Assembly: GCF_000003195.3 (NCBI RefSeq)
Contig: NC_012871.2
Location: 53,804,801 to 53,868,800, forward strand
DNA from: Sorghum bicolor
Lineage: Eukaryota; Streptophyta; Magnoliopsida; Poales; Poaceae
Reading direction: 5' to 3'
Length of the DNA stretch: 64,000 bases
Below the pieces are notes generated by a model that was not told the DNA's origin, ran no database searches, and was given only the letters and a program-made list of their open reading frames with translations. Shown here piece by piece: positions 11,281 to 22,465 of the stretch; position 1 is the first letter of the stretch; every line of letters begins with the position of its first letter. Position numbers and translations under genes: made by a program.

Positions 11281-14007
11281 TGTAACACCCGATTTTAAGA
11301 ACAAAATCAGATATGCACCATATGTGAGTTTTAGAAGACAAACCTCACATATAGCTACAAATAAGAGGTAATATCAAAGGACAACGCATAAATTATATAA
11401 CGTACTTAATAAATCAGAAACAACCTTAGGCAGCAAACCACGGAAGATAACTCCAAACTTCGGGTGTTACCTTCACTCTACAGGATCCAACTGACTGGTT
11501 TATCACAAGCCCAATACTTCTCCTGAGGTGTGGGGGAGATAGCAAGAGTGAGTCCAAGATGAACTCCGCAAGTATAACAACTAGATAGTATAGATCCCAC
11601 GGTCTCATGATCAATGTGACATAAATAATATAGATCATTAAACAATAAACAATGAGTATCTTAACACAACAATATTCATCACCCTTAATGTAAGAATTCC
11701 CAAGGCTGCTCGTGACCGTGAGCACAGCTAGTATACCAGTTTTTAACACTCTGGAGAGGTTGTACATCTTTAACCATGAGTCATGATTTACCCTTTCGCC
11801 CGAGGTGATCAGCCTCATAACCCACTACCAAGGTACGTCGACAGGGATCACTATGAAGTCTTTCAAAGGTTCGTCTAACAAGTTAGGGCCGCTTGGTTTC
11901 TGTAGTCAGTCCGTGTGATTCTACCCCGCAGGGGATCCACGGTCTGCTATCCCCCATTTGCGTCACACGAGTAACCTCTAACAAGCTAGAAAAATTACTC
12001 ATACTTGACTAAAGCCAGAGCCATCATAGCCCTCATGGTTGCATTTTCATCCCGGTTATCACTTACGAATAAATCCTCAAGTTGCTAAAAAGTCATTATT
12101 ATCATTTGTTGCTTTATATTAATCTAGTCACAAGATCATAGTCATAGAATAAAAACCCAAATGCTATACTTGCCTTGATCCAATTGCTCCTGCTAGTCCT
12201 GCTAGTCTTACTTGCTTCCAAGGCTCTGATCTTGATCACCGAAATAAAGCTCACCGTCTAATCTCGATCATTGATCATCAACACACAAACAATCGGAGAC
12301 AGACATACACGAAGCAAACAAGATTACAATTAGAACAGTACACCAGCAGTAAATAAATTTAAATAAAAGTTTTCCAAAATCATCTACACATTGCTACGAT
12401 CACGTCAACGGGAAATTCACGGAAAACCGAGTTACGACGTGAAATCTACGCATTAAACGGGACTGCAATGGCTATCTAGGGACTTGTATTTATCTAGGAA
12501 ACCTAACAGTGGTGAATCTAGACAACAATGGTACCAACACGAAGCTTATGAAATTATAAAACTAACGCAACTTGAACGGATCGAATCGGAGCTAAAACGG
12601 AGAAGATATGAATTTTCTAAGATTTTCTATAGAAAAGTAATTAATTAAATACGGTCATGAAATTAAAATGTTTCAAATTGTTAAACCAAGTTTACTAACG
12701 TAAAGTTCATGTGATTACGAATCTAACGCCATTTGAACGGGTCAAATCGGAGTTAAAAAAAAATATTTTATGGCCAAAACAAACTCAGTGGCAGTTTTGT
12801 AAATACAGAAAACCTATTTTGAATTAAATCGATGAGAAATACGTCTCCGAAACAGCAAAGCGTATTTTATCAATACGTTTTGGACCGCGGGTTGTTTTCA
12901 AGAAAACCTAGGGACTCTTTAGCAAAAAGGACCCGCGAAGGGGTACGGGCCCTTCTTGGCCGTTGATGAGGCGATGAACGATCGAGATTAAAGATGGGGG
13001 AAGAGCGGCGGCGCCGACGGCCGGAGTGGGGGGAAAGAGCGGTGGCGCGCCATTGCCGGAGCAAGCAAGGTCGCCGGAGATGGGCGTTAGCGCGCCGCGG
13101 TGCACCATTTTCTAAATCACGAGTACCGGGAGAAAGAGGAGGGCAAGACGAGTTCGTTCCCGCCCTTTTCGTGGCCAGGGAACACCACCAACACGGGGGT
13201 TCACGGTGGCGTCATGCCGGCGGCCTTGGAGCTCACGGCTAGAACATGAGGAGGCACCAAAACGCACGAAACTTAATAGAGAAGAACGCGAGGAAGGAAT
13301 GGACCTCACCAGCGCGAACATAGGAGGCGGAGATGACTCGAATCGGTGGGACGACGTGCGGTGGTCGCTGCGGTTTTCGGCGAGCTTGCTGCGCGTTCAA
13401 GAACGAGGGCAAAGACGGGGAGAGAGCAAATGGGGAAGGGAAAGGGGGCTCGGGCGCGCGCGACTACAAATGACAAGGAGCGGGGGAAAGGAAATCGTGG
13501 GAGCGGGGGGGAACATGGGAGCGGCCTGCGGTTCCATTGCGGCAGAGAAGGGGGAGAGGGAGGGGTGGTTTGGAGGGGAAGGAGCTGACAAGCGGGCCCT
13601 GCTTGTCGGCGAGAGAGAGAGGGAGAGAGGGGGGGAGTTGGCTGGCTGGGCTGGCTTGGGCCAGGAAGGGAGAAAGGAGGCGCGGGGGGAGATTTGGGCC
13701 TAGCAGGCCGAGAGAAGGAGAGAGGGGAAGAAAAGAAATTCCATTTTTTCTTTTTTTTTCCAAAACAATTTTTCAAACTCATTTTTCAAATGAAATTGAA
13801 TTCAAAACTCTTTACAAAATTCCACACATCACATAAATAAATGTTGCAGCATGAATGCATCAACATGTTTCTAAACTTATATTAATTTTAATTTCTCAAA
13901 AATTATTATTATTATTTATATATTTTTTTATATTTTGATGCTCACAAAATTGACACAATAAATCAAATTTGAACTATTTTAAAGAAGAGAATTTTTAGGG
14001 TGTTACA
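11281..14007 (-). mobile_element. Solo LTR of a Tekay-like Gypsy element, 2727 bp
   Basis: It begins TGTAACACCC and ends GGGTGTTACA, and is flanked by AGTAC on both sides (11276-11280 and 14008-14012). Removing it and one AGTAC rejoins the Copia2 frame. No internal domain is present, so it fits an LTR-LTR recombination product. Blocks such as 'ttgtacatctttaaccatga' match the second solo LTR in inverse orientation and, more distantly, the Gypsy2 LTR. The GC-rich 12940-13740 segment produces many overlapping ORFs that I regard as spurious. Confidence 0.9.
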
Positions 14008-14012
14008 AGTAC

Positions 14013-15195
14013 CATAGATACTCCTTCTCATGATCCTTCTTCTAGTCCAGACACACATTATAAGCTTAGAAATCGAGCCACCATTCATCCGCCTGATAGG
14101 CTTGGCTTTCTCATTGCTGGTGTTGCTAGTGAGCTTAAACCTTCTTCATATAAGGAGGCAGCAGGCATTCTAGTTTGGGAGCAGGCTATGTCCGAAGAAC
14201 TTGTAGCTTTGGAACGTACTGGTCCTTGGGAGGTGGTTCCTTTACCTACACATGTTGTCCCCATCACATGCAAATGGGTATTTAAAGTTAAGACTAAAGC
14301 TGATGGATCAATCGAACGATACAAAGCTCGCCTAGTTGCTCGAGGTTTTCAGCAATCTTATGGATGTGACTATGAGGAGACTTTTGCTACTATTGCTCAC
14401 ATGACTGCTGTTCGAGCTCTCATTGTTGTGGCTGCCATTCACTCATGGAACATCTATTAGCTAGATGTTAAAAACGCTTTTCTTCATGGTGATCTACATG
14501 AAGAAGTCTATATGCAACCACCCCTAGGTGTTAAGGTTCTAGATGGTTATGTTTGTCACCTTCGCCGTGCTCTTTATGGCTTAAAGCAAGCACCTCGTGC
14601 ATGGTTTGAAAGATTTGCTTCAGTTGTTAAAGCTGCTGGTTTTACTCCTAGTGATCATGATCCTGCACTATTTGTCCATGTTTCTGAGCGTGGACGCTCA
14701 CTACTTTTACTCTATGTGGATGATATGTTGATTACTTGTGATGATACTGAATATACTGCCTTTGTAAAAGCATGTCTTCATGAACAATTCATGATGTCAG
14801 ATCTTGGTCCCTTAAGGTATTTTCTTGGCATAGAAGGCACAAAGACATCTCATGGCTATTATCTATCTCAACAGATATCTTCAAGACTTGATAGCTCGAT
14901 CTAGACTGTCTGATACTTGAACTGTAGCAACATCTATGGAGCTTAATCTTCAGCTACGACCCCTTGCTGATCCTTCTAGATATCGTCATATTGTTAGCAG
15001 TCTTGTCTATCTTACTATAACAAGGCCCAACATTGCACATGTTATACATATTCTTAGTCAATTTGTTGGTGCCCCCACATCAGTTCACTATGCATATTTG
15101 CTTCGTCTTCTAAGGTATTTACGAGGGACAGCAACACAACGACTATTTTATGCCAAATCAAGTCCACTTCAGCTGCATGCTTACTCTGATTCTAC
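14013..15195 (+). pseudogene. Copia2 reverse transcriptase
   Basis: The Copia RT is clear: an N-terminal part around LVARGFQQSYGCDYEETFA, then [15 protein letters not shown], the catalytic YVDD box (LLYVDDMLITC, about 14707-14739) and the LGIEGTKTSHGYYLSQ region. The RNase H start (HAYSDS) lies at 15175-15192, where the hAT inserted. A TAG stop at 14458-14460 sits where a Gln is usual, and the frame breaks near 14890-14935. The remaining RNase H is at 60209. Confidence 0.85.
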
Positions 15196-15221
15196 TCAAC
15201 CTGGGCATATTTTCACTGAAA

Positions 15222-15363
15222 ACCGAACACCAAACCAAACCAAATCGAACCAAAACCGAACCAAAAATGATTTTTGGAATTTTGGTTCGTCTTTGGTTTC
15301 TGTTTTTGTGCAGTTCGATGTTCAGCTCCGGATTCGGTACCTATGCCAAACCAAACCGAAACC
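15222..15363. repeat. hAT left subterminal AACCGAA-type repeats
   Basis: Multiple copies of AAACC(G/A)AA and related words (for example 15224, 15233, 15240, 15251, 15257, 15345, 15351) lie just inside the left end. The matching cluster in the same element is at about 60040-60186. Such subterminal clusters are known transposase-binding sites in hAT elements; binding here is inferred. Confidence 0.7.
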
Positions 15364-15619
15364 CCGAGGAACCGAAGCATTGTTACAGAGCCAGACTCCA
15401 GTACTCAATGACGTGCACAGCCCACTGTCCCACTCGGCAATCGGCATGACTCTTCACTTCTTCAAAGCCGGAGCCACAGCCCATAACCACCTGTGACTCG
15501 CGCTCACCCGACGCTCACTCCGCTCGCTTCCAGTCTCCTTGTCCATCCCTGGCTCCCTTGGTCCCTCCCTCTCCCTCCAAACCCTAACCCTTTGGAGGCG
15601 GCGGCGGTCAATAGGCACG

Positions 15620-16013
15620 CCATGGCAGCCAAGGGCATGGCTCGGTGCACCCTGCAGGCATGGTGCAGTAGTGGCAGTCGATCGCAACGGAGCAGCGCCG
15701 GCATCGCCGTGGACTTCGAACAAGACTCGGTGGTGCTCCCACCGTTGTCAAGCTCCTCAAATACAATGGCCACAAGAACAAAGCAATCCTCCAATGTAAG
15801 TCTTCGGTTTTTCTTGCTTAATGCTTAATAGATCCAAAGATCCAGATGCTTGTTGGTTGGTTTGTTGCTTGTTAGTTGTAGTTCATTAGATCTGGAGCAG
15901 GCTGTAGGCATGTCTATTTTTCTTGTTAGTTTGATTAGGTAATTAGTTTATACCCTGACTAAGTACGTAAATGGCTAACATGGTTGTTTTTTTTGAACTA
16001 AACTCTTGTAGAT
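15620..16013 (+). pseudogene. Putative first exon and intron of the hAT transposase
   Basis: An ATG at about 15622 opens a frame of some 58 codons that ends at a good donor (CCAAT/GTAAGTC, about 15796). The acceptor is TTGTAG before ATTGGGGAC at about 16013. The sequence after the acceptor stays in frame to two stops near 16109 and 16115. This matches the 5' exon layout of many plant hAT genes, but no domain confirms it. Confidence 0.4.
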
Positions 16014-17322
16014 TGGGGACACTAAAGAAACAGTTGCACATGGACATCAAGTTGTTCAAGAAAATGAGCATGAAATGGTAAATGTGGAGAATGACAAAGA
16101 GAATCAATAGCAGTAGTCCAAGGATGGAGAGGAAGTGGGAGAAGAGGAAAGCAAGAAAAGGAAACCCATTGTTCCAAGATCAGATGTTTGGGAACACTTC
16201 AGCAAGATCAAAATGATAATGGGGAGGAGAGAGGCAAGTGGAAGAAGAATCCTCACAAACTAGTAGTAGATAATCAAGGTACTTTGCAACTACAACCTTG
16301 TCATAGTAATAGTAGTGTTGGCACTGTATCTACTTGGAAATTTGATCTTGATGACTTAAGGAGGAGTTTTGCTGAGATGATAATAGAAGATGAGCAACCT
16401 TTTGTGTTATCTGAACGTCCTGGCCTTAGAAAGTTTATGGCAAAAGCATGCATGCGTTTTGTATTTCCATCTAGAAGAACAATCACTAGAGCCTGTGTGA
16501 AAGTGTTTGATGATGAGAGAGAAAAACTTAGAAAAATTTTGAAAGAAAACTATGAAAGAGTTAACCTAACAACAGACACATGGACAGCTAAGAATAGTCA
16601 AAATTACATGTGTGTTACAGCCCATTTTATTGACAATGAGTGGAACTTGCACAAAAAAAATTATTGGTTTTTGCTTGGTTAAGGGCCATAGGGGGGTGGA
16701 TATTGGAAAATCTTTAGAGAATTGCTTCGCTGATTGGGGACTTGAGAATGTTTTTACAAATTACAATAGCAGTAGATAATGCTAGTGCACACAACACTGC
16801 CATTAAGTACATGCAGAGGGTCCTAACTAAATCAAAAGGTTGCATTGCTGAAGGAGAGTATCTTCATATGAGGTGTGTTGCACATATTATCAACCTAATA
16901 GTTGGTGATGGGCTGAAAGAAATTGATAGATCAGTCGCTCGCGTTCGAACTGCTGTTAAGTATATTAGGAGTGGAACATCTAGGTTGGTAAAGTTCAAGA
17001 AATGTGCCAAGTTAGCAAAAGTTTAGACCAAAGCATTTATGAACCTAGATGTGTGCACTAGGTGGAACTCAACTTACCTTATGCTAAACACTGCACAACA
17101 GTATGAAAAGGCCTTTGAAAGGTATAGTGATGAAGACCCATACTATAGACTAGAGTTAGAGAGTGAGAATGCTCCAGGAATTCCAACCAAATCAGATTGG
17201 GAAAAGGCAAGGACTATGGCTCAATTTCTTCAACTCTTCTATGACCTGACCCTCCGTGTCTCTACCATAAGTCGTCCAACATCTCACACATATTTTCATG
17301 AGATTGCTGATGTTTTGGTTTT

Positions 17323-20102
17323 TGTAACACCCAAAATTTGATTTCGAATAAATAGGGTTTAATTTGATTTATTTAAATATTTTTTAGAGCATTCAAATTA
17401 GTAAATAAATATTTTTTGTTGAAATTAAAATTTATCGTAAGGTTAGAAACATGTTTATGCATTCATGCTGGAGCATATTTAATTTTTATGTTGTGTGTTT
17501 TTGTTTAAAGTTTAAAGAAATTCATTCTCTATTTGAAAGGACTTTAGAAAAGAAAATAGAAAAAAAGAAGGAAGCCAGCTCGGCCCAGCAGGAAGCCAGC
17601 TCGGCCCAGCAGGAAGCCATCTCGGCACCCCACCCTCGATCGGCCCAGCTACCCAAGCCGCAGCCCAGTCTCCCACCCGGCCGAAACCTTGAGCCAACGG
17701 CCCAGCCGCGCGCCTTACCCTTCCCCTCCTTGTTTTCGCTGACAGCCGGGGCCCTCACGTCGGCGTCTTCTCCTCTCCTTCTTCCTAGATTCGAGCCGAG
17801 CAGGACTCAAACAGGGAAAACTACCAAATCGCGATCTTCCTGGAATCCTTTGTGAAGAGGCGAAACTGAGCCCTATAAAACTCCTAGATCAACCCCGCGA
17901 AACCCTTTTTTCCATCTACGCGCTTTAACCGAGTCCTAGCCGCCTCTGTCGCATTTTTTGGATCTCGCCGGAGTTTCTTCCGCCGCCGCGCGTAGCCACA
18001 CCTCCTCGAGCCTTCTCCGTCCGTAAGAACGCTCTAGGTGAGCTCGCCACAAGCTCCTCTAACTCCTCGTGTCCTTGGTTTTGTTTATGGTGCATCACAA
18101 CGTTGTTTCTACGAGCTTCGGCGAGGAGCTCGGCCCCACGGCCATGGCGCCGCTGTGGAAGCCCACCGTCGGCCGGCCCTATTCCTTGGAATCGCTCGGA
18201 GCCGTCGGATCCCAGATCAATGCACGAGATTAGAAGATACCCCTTCGGGGTAACTTTTGCTAAAGAGTCCCTGGAGGTTTTTATTAATTAACCCACCGTC
18301 CTTAGCGTATATCAGGAATACGTAACCTGGTTTTGAAAACGTATTTTCCATGGGTTTGATTTAAAATACGTTTTCACTATTTACAGAAATGCCACTGAAA
18401 TTGATTTGCTTATAAAATGCTCATTTTAACTCCGTTTTGACCCATTCAAATTGCACTGGATTTGTCTTCTCGAGATCTACGTATTAGTATAATTGTATTT
18501 TCAGTTTCTAACTTTTTGATTTTGTGGTACTATTTAAGTAATTATTCTTCTTTAGAAAATCATAGAAAATTCATAACCTCACCGTTTTAACTTCGATTTT
18601 TGTGATCTCTACGTCTTTGTGATCGTAGTGCTGCGTAGAATGTTTTTTATAAACTTTTATATTTGCTTTATCACTGTTGATATATTGTTCTAATTATAGC
18701 TTGTTTGCTTTGTGTATGTTTGTCTATTGGAATGCGTGTTGTTGATTGATGATCGGGTATAAACGGTGAGCAATACGTTTGTGATCAAGGCCAATCTTTT
18801 GACGACCAGTAGGAACAACAGGAACACTTTGATCAAGGAAAGTATAACTTGGGACTATCCTTGTTACCTACACACTTATAATTACACATATATCGTATGC
18901 ATGTGTCCACCTTGACAACCCTAGTAAAATCATAGATGATTGTTATCTTGAATTCCTTGATACCTAGTTGGATTTGATTTGGGTAGTTCTTGCGAGTGCT
19001 TGATTATAATCCATGATCTTATAACATGAATATTTGGATATACAATAAACAATAAAATAAGCTTTCTAGCAACTTGAACATAAAGGGTGGAAAGAACTCT
19101 AGCTTTTGCTAGATTGATCTTGACCCTCCATAAGGACTTATCCCTTAGCAAAAGCTGGGACAATTCGTACAACCATGAGGGCTACATGGCTCTGGCTTTA
19201 GCTCAGTATGAAGACCTTATCTAGCTTGTTAAAGGTTACCCGAAAGGGCGCTAGAGGGGCTTGCCATTTTGGGTATAGCGTGCCCTCTGTCCTTATGTGT
19301 TTAGGTTGCGCGTCATTGTGCCATTTGGAAGGGGGCTCTATATCTGCGCGCCCGGGAAACCTTCCGGCCCTAACTTGTTAGATGAACTTTTGAAAGGCGT
19401 TGTAGTGATCCCTGCCGACCTCCCTAGGAAGGGGGTTAAGAGACTCGTGACCTCGGGTGAAAGGGTAAATCATGACTCATGGGTAAAGATGTACAACCTC
19501 TGCAGAGTGTTAAATCTGGTATACTAGCCGTGCCCACAGATACGGGCGGCCCGAAAAACTAACAGAATAGATGGACACTGATGAACATGATTAATGATGA
19601 TAAATGATGATTTATTATATTGTTTATATGTGTTATTCTTAATTCTTGTATACGTTGATCATATGGTTATGGGATTTAATTATGCTACCTTGACATTTGC
19701 TATCTAAATATAAACATGCTATCTACATATAAAAGCTAAATGCAGTCAAACCAGTGTCAGCTAATTGAGCCTCATGGACCCCTAGTTATACTTGTTGAGT
19801 ACGATATGTACTCACTCTTGCTATTTCACAACACATGAGGATATGTTAATGAAGATGACTGGGATGAGGACTACTGTTATGAGTACTAGGCTTTGAGTCA
19901 ACCAGTTGACAGTGTCCCTGTGTGGTGCTTCCGTCGAGAGTATCTTTATTTGTTTGAGACTATGTAATAATTATTATTCCGCTATGTAATAAACATTGTG
20001 ATGGTACTATTTGAGATTTGTCAACTTGTGTGTGCGACTGATTCTGGGGCACACATGAGTCTTTTATGCACTCTATTTCGTTCTTGAAATTTGGGTGTGA
20101 CA
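17323..20102 (+). mobile_element. Second solo LTR of a Tekay-like Gypsy element, 2780 bp
   Basis: It runs from TGTAACACCC to GGGTGTGACA and is flanked by GTTTT (17318-17322) and ATTTT (20103-20107), a duplication with one mismatch. It interrupts the hAT transposase core. Inverted relative to the 11281 LTR it shares long blocks (for example 19440-19520 against 11730-11800). No internal region remains. ORFs in the GC-rich 17570-18290 segment are not supported as genes. Confidence 0.88.
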
Positions 20103-20719
20103 ATTTTGCTGACAATAGTGTCATAATGAAGATACATTATGTAAGGAAATGGGCAAGAAAATGTTAATGAAGTATTACAAATATTGGGGAGAGAATTATA
20201 GGCCAGGAGATAGAGAGAAGAGAGGAGAGAAAGACAGGGGGATCAATTGCTTAACATTATTATTTTTTCTGTGTTGCTATTGACCCTCGGTTCAAGCTTT
20301 CTAATTATGTCAAGATGGCAACTATGGTAATGTTTGGTGATGAAATAGGTGAGGAACTGTGGGCAACAATGAACACTTATTTTTGGGCCCTGTTTGAGGA
20401 GTATAGAGAACTGTATGCTCCAACTCCAAGTGACAAGGTGGCTTCTGAAACTCAAGAAACACCAGCAGTGAGTTCTGGGTTGATGAGCTCCATAATTGCA
20501 CAATGGATGAGCAATAGAGGGGCTACCAATGCCACTATGAAATCTGAACTTGTAGCACCTTTTAGAAGATAATGAAGAGCTTAGTAAAGGTTTTGATATT
20601 TTAAAATGGTAGAAGAACAATGCTACTAGGTTGCCCATAATGTCTCGTATGCATGGGCGGATCCAGTGGGTGGCACGGGTATGGCATGGCATATCCTAGA
20701 TCCAGCCTAAAAAATATAC

Positions 20720-20926
20720 ATGTAAATTTCACATCTAACAATTTTCATCTATTATATCGAATCTTTAGATACATGTAGACAAAAACAAAAACTAATTGTA
20801 TAGTTCGGCTGTAAATCACGAGACAAATCTTTTAAGCCTAATGAATTCATAATTAGATACTAATTGTCTAATAAAATGAAAATGCTACAATAGTTTGAAA
20901 AACTTTTCAGAACTAAACAAGGCCTC
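20720..20926. repeat. Partial Tourist-like MITE
   Basis: This block ends ACTAAACAAGGCC and includes 'cgagacaaatcttttaagcc' and 'aatgaaaatgctacaat', the same order of blocks as in 21004-21242 and 61518-61743. The GGCCTTGTTTA start is missing or diverged. It lies within the hAT-type MITE. Confidence 0.65.
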
Positions 20927-21003
20927 GATAAAAAAACTCTACTTCCTTTGGTCTCGCACCTGCTCTCGGCCGCTCCTTCCAAATTTTGCGGCCGAAAATT
21001 TTA

Positions 21004-21242
21004 GGCCTTGTTTACTTCCGAAAATTTTACTATTTTTTTTAAATTGCTCATCACATCGAATCTTGCGGCACATGCATAGAGCATTAAATATAGATAAAAA
21101 ATAACTAATTGCACAGTTTGTCTATAATTTGCGAGATGAATCTTTTGACCCTAATTAGTCTAAGATTGGACAATATTTATCAAATACAAATGAAAATGCT
21201 ACAATATCCATTTTGTAATTGTTTTTGCAACTAAACAAGGCC
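21004..21242. mobile_element. Tourist-like MITE, 239 bp
   Basis: Inverted ends GGCCTTGTTTA and TAAACAAGGCC are flanked by TTA on both sides (21001-21003 and 21243-21245), the PIF/Harbinger target preference. It is related to 61518-61743. Confidence 0.88.
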
Positions 21243-21653
21243 TTAATAGTTGTGTACCGAATTGGACATTTTTTATGAAATTTTATCAAATTGCTAAATA
21301 AATTTTGCCGGTTTGTATATGAAATTTTTTTGTTCGGCATACCCCAAGAAAAAATCTTGGCTCCACCACTGCTCGTATGGCCTGTGATCTTCTGGCAATT
21401 CCTATCTCAACAACAGCCTCTGAGTCAGCCTTTAGTTCAAGTGGAAGAACACTTGATGATTTTAGAACCTCACTCACACCAACAATGGTTGAGCGACTGA
21501 TTTTTACAAATGATTGGCTTCGTGGAAACAACTACATCAGTGTTGAAGAGGACATAGAAGCATTGTCCAAGCTTGAGGAAGGCAATTTTTAATGCTAAGT
21601 CAATGTTTATCATGATCAGTTATTGCATAAACATGAGTACAAAGAATACTAAT

Positions 21654-22465
21654 TGTCGGCGTCTAGACTCGTGGTCTAGACACAAACGAGTTTAAGTTTG
21701 CGTGACTACCCAAGCCTGGATGGTGATGCAAGTGAAACATAGAGGGTTTATACTGGTTCGGGCCTAGAATGCCCTACGTCCAGTGAGATCGGGGGTCTGT
21801 ATAGCCTTGCACCCAAAGGTGCTTGTAGTAGGGGGTACAAGCAGGTTGCGAGAGAGGGCTGTAGGAGTCATGGGGGTCGGATCGGTGGTACTGCTGATCA
21901 TCCTGTTAATAGTGGGAAAAGACAGCAAATAGTGATGCTAGTTAACCTTCCCCATTCCTCTTTCACTGTGAGGCAGTACACCACAGTGAAAGAGGTAAGG
22001 TTGTATAGTGAAAGAGGTAAGGCCACAGTGGTCAGGGTGGTTGGAATAGTCGCCACCATGCCCTGCTGTGATATGGGAGCCACTGCGCCTGTCACGTCGA
22101 GGGTACGGGCGCCGTGCGTCGGAAGCCTTGTCCTGATCTGGTGGAGCGTCGTTTGGCGCCCGAGCTCTAGGGGGGTCGGGCGAGACAGAACTTATGCCCG
22201 AGGCCGAGGGGATCGGACGAGGCGGTGTCTGCGTCCGAGCCTCTGGGGGGTCGGGCGAGACGGGACTTGCGCCCGAGGCCAGTGGGGGTCGGGCGAGACG
22301 GTGTTTGCGTCCGAGCCCTAGGGGGTCGGGCGTGCCGTGTTTTGAGCTCGAGATTGAAGAAGTAGATGGCTGGGGCCCACGTCCTGGTGATCCTGGGGGG
22401 CTTATTTTGCCTTTTGCGATTTTTTATCGCTCTGATCTGGGTATCCCTTTTTATGGTACCCAACA
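21654..22465 (-). repeat. Gypsy1 3' LTR, 812 bp, with internal deletion
   Basis: It matches 58475-59561 closely except for a missing segment of about 275 bp, located where 'agagagggct' (about 21860) is followed directly by 'gtaggagtca'. The missing part corresponds to about 58682-58956 of the 5' LTR and includes its TATA box. Polypurine sequence adjoins it at 22466-22480. Confidence 0.9.

Larger units (their letters stand above)
20652..21371. mobile_element. Non-autonomous hAT-type MITE, 720 bp
   Basis: It is flanked by a perfect 8-bp duplication, CTCGTATG (20644-20651 and 21372-21379). Ends are imperfect inverted repeats: CATGGGCGGATCCAG at the left against CAGTGGTGGAGCCAA read inward from the right. 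Removing it rejoins the hAT transposase dimerisation domain. It contains one complete Tourist MITE and a partial copy of the same family. It has no coding capacity. Confidence 0.88.
16040..21592 (+). pseudogene. hAT transposase (BED/RICESLEEPER type), broken
   Basis: Parts in order: a Lys/Glu-rich N-terminal region and BED remnant (16040-16260); the catalytic core start with TTDTWTAKNSQNYMCVTAHF (about 16565-16625); AVDNASAHNTAIKYM (about 16753); MRCVAHIINLIVGDGLKEID (about 16870); DVCTRWNSTYLML (about 17045). After the solo LTR, homology continues at 20103-20650. After the MITE comes the dimerisation domain (STTASESAFSSSGRTLDDFR and LIFTNDWLR, 21372-21592, ending at a TAA). Stops at about 16109 and 16115 and a frameshift near 16215 inactivate it. 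The BED finger's Cys and His ligands are missing: the frame passes from EERGKW directly to KKNPHKL. Confidence 0.85.

Noticed and set aside
12870..13836. Several overlapping Pro/Arg-rich ORFs
   Set aside because: They fall in the GC-rich part of a solo LTR on all frames and both strands; composition explains them.
15150..15828. Overlapping short ORFs at the left end of the hAT
   Set aside because: They run over the terminal repeat and subterminal motifs; only the frame from about 15622 has a splice context.
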